Origin: Siphonodentalium dalli
Lineage: Eukaryota; Mollusca; Scaphopoda; Gadilida; Siphonodentaliidae
DNA length: 64,000 nt
Direction of reading: 5' to 3'
Assembly: GCA_032622095.1 (NCBI GenBank)
Contig: CP136067.1
Coordinates: 201,682,181 to 201,746,180 of the forward strand
Below, piece by piece: positions 54,362 through 64,000 of the stretch. The first letter of the stretch is position 1. Each line of letters starts with the position of its first letter. The notes below the pieces were generated by a model that was not told the origin of the DNA, did not search any database, and was given only the letters and a program-made list of their open reading frames with translations. The position numbers and the translations under genes were made by a program.

Positions 54362-55562
54362 ATGAAAGTGTCAATGACACTGTAGCTCAACTTAGGTAGG
54401 GTAATAATTTAATGGTTGACAGTAAATGGAGGAATTAGGAAAGGTGTTAATTGAAATGTCCAAGTAAGACAAGATGTAAATCATAAAATGAGATCGGTCT
54501 ATAACCCATGCTAATGGATTTTGTAGAAATATTTAGTCATACAAAGAGTAAAATCCAAAATGGCCATATTGTTTTGCCGAATGACCCCAAAATGACTCGT
54601 TCCCATCAAGAGGTCACCCCGATGATCCATATGAAGTTTGGTGATGATCAGATCAGGGATGTGGTCTGTAGGATGTGTCAAAGGATTTAGTGATGCAAAG
54701 AGTAAAATCCAAGATGGCCACCAGCGGCCATGTTTTTTGGCCGAATGATCCTAAAATGACTCGTTCCCATCTACATGTAAATGTCAACATTCATGACAAA
54801 TTTTATGATGATCAGACAAACAGTATGGACTGTAGCCCGCGCCAATAGATTCAAATTTGAAATCCAAGATGGCCACCAGCGGCCATGTTTTTTGGCCAAA
54901 TGACCCCAAAATTACTCGTTCCCATCTACATGTCAATGTCAACATTCATGACAAATTTCATAAAGATCAGACCAAAGATACGACCTTTAGCCCGTGCCAA
55001 AGTATTTAGTGATGCAAAGAGTAAAATCCAAGATGGCTGATGGCGGCCATGTTTTTTGCCCAAATGACCCCAAAAATGACTCGTTCCCATCTAGAGATCA
55101 CCCTGATGATCCGTATGAAGATTGGTGATGATCGGATCAGAGATGTGGTCTGTAGGATGTGTCAAAGGATTTAGTGATGCAAAGAGTAAAATTCAAGATG
55201 GCCACCAGTGGTCATGTTTTTTGGCCGAATGATCCTAAAATGACTTGTTCCCATCTACATGTAAATGTCAACATTCATGACAAATTTCATGATGATCACA
55301 CAAACAGTACGGCCTGTAGCCCGCGCCAATGGATTTAAGTTTGAAATCCAAGATGGCCACCAGCGGCCATGTTTTTTGGCCGATTGACCCCAAAATGACT
55401 CGTTCCCATCTACATGTCCATGTCAACATTCATGACAAATTTCAGAAAGATCAGACCGAAGATACGACATGTAGCCCGCGCCAAAGGAAATTTGTTGACG
55501 GACGCACACATGGATGCCAACCCATGGCAATAGCTCAAACTTACAAAGTAAGTTGAGCTAAT
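54362..55562. mobile_element. non-autonomous element 1 with internal tandem modules of about 155 bp
   Basis: The left end contains a 7-1-7 hairpin AGTGTCAATGACACT followed by TAGCTCAACTTA (54383-54394). The right end is TAAGTTGAGCTA (55549-55560), its exact complement, in a terminal hairpin with TAGCTCAAACTTA (55531-55543). Six internal modules contain AAATCCAAGATGGCC (near 54551, 54706, 54860, 55024, 55190 and 55345) followed by CGGCCATGTTTTTTGGCC and GACTCGTTCCCATCTACATG. No protein is encoded. The left end shared with element 2 starts AATGAAAGTGTC. Confidence 0.75.
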
Positions 55563-56107
55563 AAGTATTAGGTAAATTTTAAAACTAGGAGCCCCCTTCT
55601 CTTAATCAATGGTCTAATAATTCAATTTAGTTTGTGTAATTAATTTTGTGAAAAAAATTACATCTCATAATTCTCATTGATCAATTCTGCAACTAACATC
55701 CCCACCAACCCCGATCGTCTATGGGCGCATTCCTGCGAGAATAGAACATGTGTGATTTATTTTGATGCCAGACTACCAATTCAATAGGCAATAAAACCAC
55801 CCCATGTTCAATTGAGGAAAAACATCTATGACCCACTGTTGTGAGTAAACATAAACATATATATCAAGACTTTGCAAATAAAACAAAGATATGTCGGTTA
55901 ACCCTTCTATGACGAACTTCCCGAAATTTTACGAAAACCCTGTGCCAATGTATTCTCTTATGTAAAGTGATATATAAACATTGACTGTCAAATAGCCTGT
56001 ACTGTAGTCAAAAGAGAATATTTTATGTGCAGGGAAGTGATCTGGCTATAGTGTGGGTGGGAGGGACAGATATTGGGGTGGGGGAGGATGTGATGTGGTA
56101 TGTCTAA
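55563..56107. other. spacer between two related elements, nothing recognised
   Basis: I see no open frame, repeat structure or splice-bounded exon in this AT-rich stretch. Confidence 0.5.
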
Positions 56108-57592
56108 ATGAAAGTGTCAATGACACTGTAGCTCAACTTAGGTAGGGGAATAATTTAATGGTTGACAGTAAATGGAGGAATAGGAAAGGTGCTAATTGAA
56201 ATGTCCAAGTAAGACTAGATGTACACGTCAATATCAACATTCATGACAGGTTTTATAATGATCGGATCAGGGATGTGGTGATTATGGTGTGCCAAAGAAT
56301 TTATTGATGCAAAGAGTAAATTCTAAAATGGCCACCGGCAGCCATGTTTTTTTCCGGATTACCCCAAAATGACCTGTTCCCATCTACAGCCTTTACAAAT
56401 CTCATAATGATCTGATCAAAGGTACAACCTGTAGCCTGTGCCAATGGATTTAGTCATGCAAAGAGTAAAATCCAAGATGGCTGCTGGCGGCCATGTTTTT
56501 CGGCTGAACGACCCCAACATGACTCGTTTCCCATCTACATGTCATTGTTAACATTCATGAAAAATTTCATGAAGTTCTGACCAAAGCTACGACCTGTATC
56601 CCGCACCAAAGGATTTAGTCATGCAAAGAGTAAAATCCAATATGGCTGCTGGCGGACATGTTTTTTAGCCAAACGACCCCAAAATCACTCGTCCCCATCT
56701 ACATGTCAATATCAACATTCATGACAAATTTCATAAAGATGGCTGCTGGCGGCCAAGTTTTTGGCCAAACGACCCCAAAATCACTCGTTCCCAACTACAA
56801 TGTCATTGTTAACATCCATGACAAATTTCATGAAGTTCTGACCAAAGCTACAACCTGTAGCCCGCGCCAAAGAATTTAGTCATGCAAAGAGTAAAATCCA
56901 AGATGGCTGCTGGCGGCCATGTTTTTTAGCCAAACGACCCCAAAATCACTCGTTCCCATCTACATGTAAATATTAACATCCATAACAAATTTCATGATGA
57001 TCAGACAAACAGCACGACCTGTAGCCCGCGCCAATGGATTGAATTTGAAATCCAAGATGGCAGCCAGCGGCCATGTTTTTTGGCCAGATGACCCCAAAAT
57101 GACTCTTTCCCATCTACATGTCAATGTCAACATTCATGACAAATTTCATAAAGATCAGACCAAAGGTATGACATGTAGCCCGCACCAAAGGATTTAGTCA
57201 TGCAAAGAGTAAAATCCAAGATGGCTGCTGACAGCCATGTTTTTTGGCCGAACAACCCCAAAATGACTCGTTCCCATCTACATGTCAATATTAACATCCA
57301 TGACAAATTTCATGATGATCAGACAAACAGTACGACCTGTAGCCCGCGCCAATGGATTGAATTTTGAAATCCAAAATGGCCAACAGCGGCCATGTTTTTT
57401 GGCCGAATGATCCCAAAATGACTTGTTCCCATCTACATGTCAATGTCAACATTCATGACAAATTTCATAAAGATCAGACCAAAGGTACGACCTGTAGCCC
57501 ACGCCAAAGGAAAAGTTGACAGACACATGCACACACGGACGCCAAACCATGGCAATAGCTCAAACTTACAAAGTTTAAAGTTGAGCTAAAAA
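56108..57592. mobile_element. non-autonomous element 2, same family as element 1
   Basis: It starts with the same AATGAAAGTGTCAATGACAC block and TAGCTCAACTTA as element 1 and ends CAAACTTACAAAGTTTAAAG then TTGAGCTAA. It has seven or eight internal modules with AAATCCAAGATGGCTGC-like starts (near 56319, 56467, 56631, 56893, 57047, 57209 and 57367, plus a shortened one at 56737). Module count and order differ from element 1, so the internal array has changed length within the family. Confidence 0.75.
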
Positions 57593-58229
57593 TGACTACA
57601 ATAGTCAGTACTTGTCAATTCACTTTATAACAAGTAGTTATAAGCAGGGACATAGCTAGAGGGTCTTCTTTGACTGGCAGGGGGCAGAGGGATTTTCAAC
57701 TTGAAATTTCCAACAGCAAACCCCTGACTTATGCATGTAGCCAGTCAACTCCCAAATGGACCAAACTATACATTTTACAACTGGTACTTTCACGATCTCA
57801 AACTGTTGGAAATTTCCAATATGACATCCCTCATAAAGTTGGCAATTGGCAATTTGTTGGTCTAATTACAACATATTTTCCAGTAAAGTTGGTAGTCAAA
57901 ACCAGAACCCCCCCCCCCCAATTTGCCACCCACCCCAAATTAAGTGGTTAGCTTATAAATAAAGCTAATAATCCATATATATGGGGTAAATCCATTGATA
58001 TTGTAACATCTGTTCAGTATACAACTGCAAAGAACAAAGACATGGCTAATTTAAATTGAAAGGAATGACAAAGATAACCATTCTCCCCATAAATCTCTTA
58101 TTTGTTTATCAAACCCTATCAAGATAACACCATCTCAGTGTAATTACCATCACATAGCACATGCCAGAGAGTGTGGCATGTGTTGACTTATTAAGCATAT
58201 TGTTGATAGTAAAAATTATTGTTGATAGT
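57593..58229. other. intergenic stretch with a poly-C tract
   Basis: An uninterrupted run of C lies at 57907-57919. The open frame across it depends on the homopolymer length, so it is not called. No other structure is supported. Confidence 0.45.
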
Positions 58230-58299
58230 GATTCATGACTTGTCAAACAAATTTAGTTTCATTGGGAATGAGAAATTACAAGGTAATATGGGTGTTTGA

Positions 58300-59032
58300 C
58301 CCTTCAAATGGCAAGGCTAATCTGTCTGTTCCCGATTTACCAGAACCTGGACTGATTTCAACCAAATTTGGTGGGGTGATTCTGGGTGCCCCAGTGGATG
58401 TTATAATCATGAGTTTGGTTTTTTATTTAATTAAAAAAACCCCAATTATTTCACATTTAAAAAAAATAAGTTTAATTTTTTTACTATTTAAAAAAAAAGG
58501 ATTTTTCATTGTTCTCTTTTTGTTTTGGTTAATTGAGCAAGTAGTTCAATCTATAATTTTTTTTTTATGTCCCTGGCCCCGCTCTCATTTGACCCAGTGA
58601 CCTCATTTGAACAAATCTGAACCCCAGTCACCCATCATATCAAATATGAAAACCCATTCTGGATCTCTATATTGTTACAACAAATATGAACCCATTCGGC
58701 CTGATGGTATTTGAGAAGAAGCTGTTTTACGAATTACTATGGAGGGAAAGAGTTATGGCCCTGGCTTCGCAACTATTTGACTTGGTGATCTCATTTTAAT
58801 AAATCTGAATGTGAGTCATCTGGGGAACATCCACACCAAATATGAACCCATTCGGCTTTATAGTTCTGGAAAAGAAGGAATAGAGTATCTGAATGCAAGT
58901 CACCGAGGGATCAACCACACCAAATATGAACCCATTCAGTTCTATAGTTCTGGAGAAGAAGACGATTCTTGACGGACGGACGAGGAGTGATGACTATAGC
59001 TCCACCAGAGACTTCGTCTCAGGTGAGCTAAA
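58300..59032. mobile_element. repeat element with GGACGGACGAGG tail and GAGCTAA-type terminal hairpin
   Basis: Three diverged modules of about 110-140 bp contain CCAAATATGAACCCATTC (clear near 58686, 58836 and 58920) and CTGGCCC / CTCATTTGACC blocks. The right end is a near-perfect hairpin, TAGCTCCACCAGAGAC ... GTCTCAGGTGAGCTA (58997-59030), following GACGGACGGACGAGG. The same hairpin-plus-GAGCTAA ending is seen in the two elements upstream, although the internal modules differ. The left boundary is uncertain. The 121-codon open frame at 58235-58600 overlaps AT-rich runs and is not called a gene. Confidence 0.5.
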
Positions 59033-59565
59033 AACGAGTTATAAATGCCATATAATTACCAATTTTGAATAGGAGTCGTGTTTTTTTTCATGAATGTTCA
59101 TTATTATGAAGGTTTATTACAACCAAAATAATACAAGACCATAAACTATATTTCACCCATTTAACTAATATGGCGTACACTTTTAATGCGAACCCCAACG
59201 AGGAAAAGCCCTTTGTTTGACTGAAAGTAGGATATTTCCATGTATTGATTCAAAATAATCATATTAATTAATTGTAGATATAGGATTTCAATTATGTTTC
59301 AAAAACAGTGAGGAATTGAGCTGACATTAGATGTTGTCAACAGTTTATAATAATTTCAACGTACAGAATTGGTCGTAAATAAGACCAGTCCTGTCGAGTT
59401 TGATACCCCGATCCGCATGTAGCCACATACAATAAGCTATATTTGTTTGGATATGCATTCCAGGTATTCATTCAGCGTTTCGTGCCTACAGAGAGTGATA
59501 GCATATTTCCAATATGCCAATTATCCACAATATCTTACATTGTTTCTATTTCATTTCATTTTCAG

Positions 59566-59725
59566 AATATGTGTAAGCATCGATGCCAGAGACGAGGCTA
59601 GATGGTCTATGTTTGACCAGCTTCAAAAGTATGAGAAATTCCATTCGCACCCCACCGGTCTGAATTTTCCAACTGCTACCTCCAAGTTGGAAAGTTCCAA
59701 GCTAATGTGGCGAGTACAGTTGTGA
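59566..59725 (+). CDS. weak candidate terminal exon, unknown product
   Basis: A pyrimidine-rich tract ends in TTTCATTTCATTTTCAG (to 59565), a good acceptor. The following frame is open for about 52 codons, beginning near ICVSIDARDEARWSMFDQLQ, and stops at TGA (59723-59725). Residue composition is balanced and not biased by AT richness. I do not recognise the product, and no matching upstream exon was found within 2 kb, so this may be chance. The stop overlaps the CRE-like palindrome. Confidence 0.18.
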
Positions 59726-59729
59726 CGTC
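59722..59729. promoter_or_regulatory. CRE palindrome TGACGTCA
   Basis: A full 8-bp cAMP-response-element consensus is present. About 25 bases downstream lies TAGCGCCAAAAGG, which matches an E2F-like core. Such sites cluster in promoters, but no transcript start can be tied to them here. Confidence 0.25.
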
Positions 59730-60417
59730 ACGCAGGAATGTCCGCTTAATTAGCGCCAAAAGGGTTTGGGACGCTACATTAACACCGCCCTTTATTGTGG
59801 GAATTTTTCAACTGGTTACCATTTGAGTCAGACAAATGACTGAACGTAATTAATTATTCGAATTTTTTTCTAAACGTTCCAAATTTCACACTGGTTTAAA
59901 TATCAAACTATTGAAAAATATATCCTGACCCCACCTCAACTAATCATGTAGCTGCAGCCCTGGTTGGGGATGACATTGTAGCTTCTATAGTACTGAAATT
60001 ACTTCCTTATAAATACTTTGATCAATGAACTTACATGCGATCTGATGGAATGTTTAAGATACTATTATATTGCCACTTCAATGACACCAAATTCAATACC
60101 GACCTTCCGTGAACATACTGTTAGTTATATTATATTATTCTAAAATCAAGTGTAGGTATGTACTGAGACTAAGAGTCTCAGTGACTCATTCTGTCTTATT
60201 TATTATGATTATGACTATAATGTTTAGAGAAAAAATGAGCAAAATGTGTTCGTTAACAAAACTAAAATAGCACACGCTTTGCAACAGAGAAAATGTAGAC
60301 CAATTGTGTCAAAGTTGACGAAAGGCAGCCAACCAAATAACCAAGTTCGGCTCTGGGGTGAACACCAATAACTGTCCGCCGGGTCTGTTCGATTGCGACT
60401 AGATTTCAGGGGGTACA

Positions 60418-60856
60418 GGACTAACCGGACAGTAATTTTGAAGCGGGGTACCTGTATATTAATAGGAAATTTGGAATACTGAGACATTCCATGACAATAC
60501 TCAATATATGTATTTGTGGGAGGACAGGCGCTTCGATCGGTACAATGGTTGTGGCGAAAAGTTGCTGAGATGATTGTGAAAATTAACATTTTCTGGGATA
60601 TTTTGTTGAAGAAATAGTCGCGCTGCGATGATTAAATTGCATTTTTTCATGATAGAGCACTGACAACTGATTCTAACTGATCATCAGGGGTCGAAGACGA
60701 AATATTCACTTACCTTAAACTGTTTAGAAGTAGTGTCTAAATGTGTTTGTTAGAAGTAAAAATGGTGTCAGAAAGTGTCTGAAAACTTTGACAACACAAA
60801 TTCCTTGCCTAGGACTCTGCGACTTCCGGTTTTCGTTTGTGTCCGATGATCCACTG
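60418..60856 (-). repeat. inverted-duplication arm 2 (exon-like segment, unexpanded)
   Basis: This is the reverse-complement partner of 51971-52591. Read on the minus strand it contains AAACCGGAAGTCGCAG, with an ETS-type CCGGAAGT core (on the plus strand ACTTCCGG near 60822-60829), then the shared splice donor AAG|GTAAGTGA, a single minisatellite-like sequence, and the acceptor-like TATACAG|GTAC. Sequence identity is clearly lower than between array copies, so the duplication is older. It may be the less altered copy of a gene's 5-prime end. Confidence 0.75.
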
Positions 60857-61027
60857 TGTAAATTGTACTGAAGTTCTGGAAATAGTGTGTCTATAGCTGT
60901 CTATAGGGTGTATATTTTCCAGATTTTGAGGAAAAAATAAAAATAAATCCTCCCTCATCTAAAATTGAGATCTATTTGCCTGAGATATTTTATTTTAATG
61001 GCCTAAATCATCTGAACATCCCTCAGA

Positions 61028-61973
61028 CAGTGTTCGCGCTGTCGGTAGCCAAATTAGCCAATGGCTAATCTTTTTCGAATTTGGCTAATAAAAATTTCAT
61101 TTGGCTAAACTTTTGGCTAAACTTTTTTTGTTTTTTGACCCCAAATGGAGACTGAAAGCATGATTTTTTGGCAAGTGGGTTTTCGTTGTGAACGATCTAG
61201 TCCGAAAACATCATAAGTGGGAATATATCGTCGACTGTACAAACGAAACCCGATCGCGGACAGTACAAAGGAAAACCAGTCACTCTGCACGAAACAGCAA
61301 AAGGTCATTGTTTTACATTTAATCCGCTAACCCCCCATTGTCTGTCTGGTCACTGGCAGGGCTCCTGCACAAGGCATGTTTATAGTGACATTGTATTTAT
61401 GACGGTCAAGCTTTATGAGCACCAATTGTAAGACAATAGCTTAATCAGCCAAATGTGAATCACGACAGATATTTTGTGGCTATTTGTCGTCAATACCGAT
61501 GCATTCAAAATAATATGCATGCTTTTACGACAGATTGTAATTTGATAATGGCGTAACAATATTCAGTTATTAGTTTCCAGATATGACTTAGATATTTTCG
61601 CAAGGATAATTAATATTTAATGATTTAAAAAAAGATAGATATAAAACAAAAAAATAATGACATTAAAAACTAATAAAAAGGAAATCCCGGGTTACCACCA
61701 CTCCCCAAATCGTTCTTTCACATAAAGATTAATAAATGTTTAATAAATGATATATATATATATAAATATTTTAAGTTCATCAAAATCAGTTAAATTATTG
61801 TGTACTTTACCTGTGTCAATTGTGAACCGACCAGAAAACGATGATTTAATTTGGCCATAGTTTTTTTTAATTTGACCAAAAACATTTGGCTAAAGTTTTT
61901 TTCATTTGGCTAATATAATTTTCATTTGGTTAAACTTTTGGCTAAAGTTTTTTTCGGTCCAGCGCGAACACTG
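61028..61973. mobile_element. hAT-like non-autonomous transposon with TTTGGCTAA subterminal repeats (946 bp)
   Basis: The termini are perfect 14-bp inverted repeats CAGTGTTCGCGCTG. They are flanked by a perfect 8-bp direct repeat CCCTCAGA (61020-61027 and 61974-61981), the hallmark of hAT insertion. Both ends carry direct copies of TTTGGCTAA or TTTTGGCTAAA within the first and last 120 bases, likely transposase-binding subterminal repeats. The interior is AT-rich and has no transposase. The short minus-strand frame at 61117-61308 is part of the element and not a gene. Confidence 0.9.
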
Positions 61974-62044
61974 CCCTCAGATGACTAATAGACCATTCCA
62001 ATATACTTTTATAATTTATAATCATAGCTGAGAAAGGATTGGTC

Positions 62045-62843
62045 TCAATATTTGAAGGTCACATTGGCTCTGCCTTTGTTGTGATCTTGTAATTTCCAAT
62101 CAAAATTGTCCTCCTGGCATAAGTCTTCTAACTTATCCCGCAACTTGGGTTTGTTCTCTGGACTATTCTTTCCTTTGCCCGTAATGAAAGTAATAGTTAG
62201 ACTGTTTGTCAATTTGCTGTCTTCATCAATGCATGACTTTCCTGTATTCCTCTTCTTGATTGCTTTGTATACTCTAATGAGGTGAAGTTCCTTCCAATTG
62301 TGCAGGTCAATAGTTAACAGTTTAAGGTCTCTCATGCAATTATCAAGAAGTTTCAATGCCGACCAATCGTCTGGATACGGTTCATGTAATGTCTTGAATT
62401 CATTTTCTCTAGCATTGTTAGTACCTGAAAAATAGATCAAATAATAATTTCAACATATTCATAAGTTGATGATCCCCGTCAAACAAATAGCATCCCGTTA
62501 TCGAATGAATAAAGGTAGTGTAGCTTATGGTTAGAAAACAGTTGAGGCATTGGTTTCTATTGAAATGACGATAAACCCCAATCAACCAACCAACCGTTGG
62601 TTGATTGGGGTTTATCGTCATTTCAGCTGCTATGTCATGTCACGACTTTGTCAGTCTTACGGATGGAGGAAAGACCACACAGGGGTTTAGTTTCACCGTT
62701 AATTCACACCACCGAGTGCAGAAAACACCGACCCACGGAAATCAACTGACAAATTTACCCAGATACACGACTCGTACCTTTGCGTGGATCAAGAATCTGC
62801 ACTTGTTGGGGTTCGAATCAGCTTCTTCAGCGCTGGACGGCAT
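62045..62843 (-). CDS. two-exon gene model, 154 aa, function not recognised
   Basis: Read on the minus strand, an ATG at 62843-62841 opens MPSSAEEADSNPNKCRFLIH and continues to a donor CTGG|GTAAATTT (exon 1 62759-62843, 85 nt, ending one base into a codon). A pyrimidine-rich acceptor TCTATTTTTCAG| precedes exon 2 (62424 down to 62045), whose open frame needs exactly two bases to complete that codon, giving Gly. Exon 2 reads TNNARENEFKTLHEPYPDDW at its start and RANVTFKY at its stop. The predicted protein is hydrophilic with many charged residues, with no signal peptide or membrane segment and no motif that I recognise. A stronger-looking donor at GCAAAG|GTACGAG (62777) would break the frame. 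The intron is 334 bp and contains a perfect hairpin. The model rests on splice phase and open frame only. Confidence 0.45.
62561..62625. repeat. perfect 29-bp hairpin with 7-nt loop inside the candidate intron
   Basis: Positions 62561-62589 are the exact complement of 62597-62625, separated by CCAACCG. Arms begin TGAAATGACGATAAACCCCA and continue through ATCAACCAA. The structure sits in the intron of the minus-strand gene model. It could be a small-RNA-type hairpin, a minimal foldback element or a recent inverted microduplication. Confidence 0.9.
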
Positions 62844-62846
62844 TTG

Positions 62847-64000
62847 ATGGAATAATGCACTGAGCACTCTGATGACTGGACAATCGGGGGGTTCCAATGA
62901 GACATTATGCCAATTAGAGTCACCAAATTGTTCTCAGAATATCACTGTACCAATGTTACACTTTTTGTAGATGTATGTGTGTAACATTTTCTCTCAAAGT
63001 TTGTGTGTAGTATTTTTTTGTAAACATAAATAGGTGTAGGCTCTACAGTTTTACACATGTAACTGTGATTTCATTTATGCATAGTAAAAAGCAACATCCT
63101 TTTATGTGATACGTTTGTATAATATGTATAATTTTTACAGTGTACCTTATTTTCACATAGTTGTGTAATAGCTTGCACACTTGTGTAGCATTTAATACAC
63201 ACTATGGTGTGTAGCTCATGAAACACAAGTACACATTTTATTTTTAAATGTTTGCATTATTATTTTCAAAAACATAGGAAAAACATCTGGTGTTACACAG
63301 ATTTCACATAAAATATTTTAAACAGTTTTGCAAAATTGCAACAAAACAAAATTTGAAATGTAACTAAATGTTTTAATATATAGACAATCTCCAACGAGTT
63401 ATGTTGGGATATATGATTTTATGAAACGAGTTTGATAAACGAGTCGTCGACGAGTTGTGAATCAAATTTATCAAACAAGTTTCATCGCAAGTATATCGCA
63501 TGAAAAAAGTAGAGCTTCATGCCTTTTTAACAAATCATACTCTTTAAAGGAAGCTGAAAAATGCATACATGCGCGGCGATGGCCGAGACGCTTCACAGTC
63601 CCGACAGTATTCCGCGCTCTCGCTGGAGACGAAAAATATAGTCCCCCAATTTTCCTCTTTGTTTTTGTGCATATTTTTGTTAGTGCAACGACGTTCGACA
63701 ATAATTTAACTTTAATGAACAAAGCAATAATTTTGCAATGTCTGTGTTGGTGTCAAGCGCGGCTTTTCGAAATAGTATTAATCTGCGTGGTAACTTTGTT
63801 GCGCGATGTCAGGTATCCCGGAAGTACGTGCCTAATACTGCATATTCGTCACTAGTGAGATATAAGGAATATGTATTATAAATGGCATTTTAATGATATG
63901 ATAGGGGTTTCGTGCGATATAGCAACATTTCTTATCAGAGCTGAAACAATTTGGGGACAAAATTATTGCCGGAGACGGAAGCAAAAACATCATGACTTAT
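62847..64000. other. upstream region of the candidate gene, with a TGTGTA-rich stretch
   Basis: From about 62950 to 63310 the motif TGTGTA or its complement TACACA recurs many times in AT-rich sequence. At 63421-63485 a 19-bp imperfect inverted repeat (ATGAAACGAGTTTGATAAA against TTTATCAAACAAGTTTCAT) encloses the 10-bp palindrome TCGTCGACGA (63444-63453). CCCGGAAGT near 63818 is an ETS-type core. Overlapping frames of 83-132 codons on both strands around 63457-63855 are mutually exclusive and lack supporting splice or codon evidence. Confidence 0.4.

Larger units (their letters stand above)
59033..60417. other. intergenic stretch with a weak exon candidate and promoter-like motifs
   Basis: A possible exon lies at 59566-59725 and a CRE palindrome at 59722-59729. 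A perfect 9-3-9 hairpin ACTGAGACT-AAG-AGTCTCAGT lies at 60162-60182, about 235 bp before the inverted-duplication arm. Otherwise nothing is recognised. Confidence 0.4.

Noticed and set aside
54362-55562. Helitron assignment based on a CTAA end
   Set aside because: The hairpin runs to the terminus without the usual gap before CTRR, and the left end does not start with TC. Inverted TAGCTCAACTTA ends fit a terminal-repeat element better.
58235-58600. 121-codon plus-strand frame
   Set aside because: It overlaps poly-A and poly-T runs and repeat modules; its hydrophobic stretch comes from T-rich sequence.
60224-60589. 121-codon minus-strand frame in duplication arm 2
   Set aside because: Its start is non-ATG, and the corresponding frame in arm 1 is not preserved across the duplicated segment.
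62805-62820. GGGGTTCGAATC resembling a tRNA B-box
   Set aside because: No A-box or cloverleaf could be built upstream, and it falls within candidate exon 1 of the minus-strand gene.
63457-63855. 132-codon plus-strand frame and an 83-codon frame on the opposite strand
   Set aside because: The frames overlap and exclude each other; neither has a recognisable domain or splice context.

Overview
This looks like non-coding DNA from a eukaryote, most likely a marine invertebrate and plausibly a mollusc or other lophotrochozoan. The reasons are AT-rich sequence, no dense gene packing, intron-type splice signals, many short non-autonomous transposons, and repeat tails of the GACGGACGGAC...GGTGAGCTAA kind that I associate with molluscan genomes. 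That taxonomic call is inference. I see no bacterial operons, no rRNA or tRNA genes, no CRISPR array and no intact transposase.

Layout. Positions 1-5864 are repeat-rich flank: degenerate CTCACGTGAG-type repeats, then a composite transposon remnant (about 1330-5055) interrupted by an 882-bp hAT-like element with a perfect 8-bp target duplication, then a 488-bp foldback element and a cluster of CACGTG palindromes. Positions 5865-50543 are a head-to-tail macrosatellite: ten copies of a unit of about 4.46 kb. Each unit has a 4.1-kb segment A. In copies 1-9, A is followed by a 336-bp segment B whose single-copy counterpart lies about 4 kb upstream of the array, at 1469-1804. The A/B joint falls inside a large palindrome that is intact only at the left edge, so the unit appears to be a rearrangement product that was later amplified. 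Copies fall into neighbour groups (2-6 with 5/6 as a pair, and 7-9). The edge copies 1 and 10 are the most divergent, as expected for unequal exchange.

Positions 50544-64000 are the right flank. It holds an inverted duplication of an exon-like segment with a splice donor (51971-52591 against 60418-60856), with a 34-bp minisatellite expanded in only one arm; two related elements with internal arrays of about 155 bp (54362-55562 and 56108-57592); a third element with a similar terminal hairpin (ending 59032); a 946-bp hAT-like element with an 8-bp target duplication (61028-61973); and one plausible two-exon gene on the minus strand (62045-62843, 154 codons, function not recognised) whose intron contains a perfect 29-bp hairpin.

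The genes do not form a pathway. The biology here is repeat birth, amplification and homogenisation. The short ORFs inside the array mostly lack an ATG or are broken by poly-A length changes between copies, so I do not call them genes.
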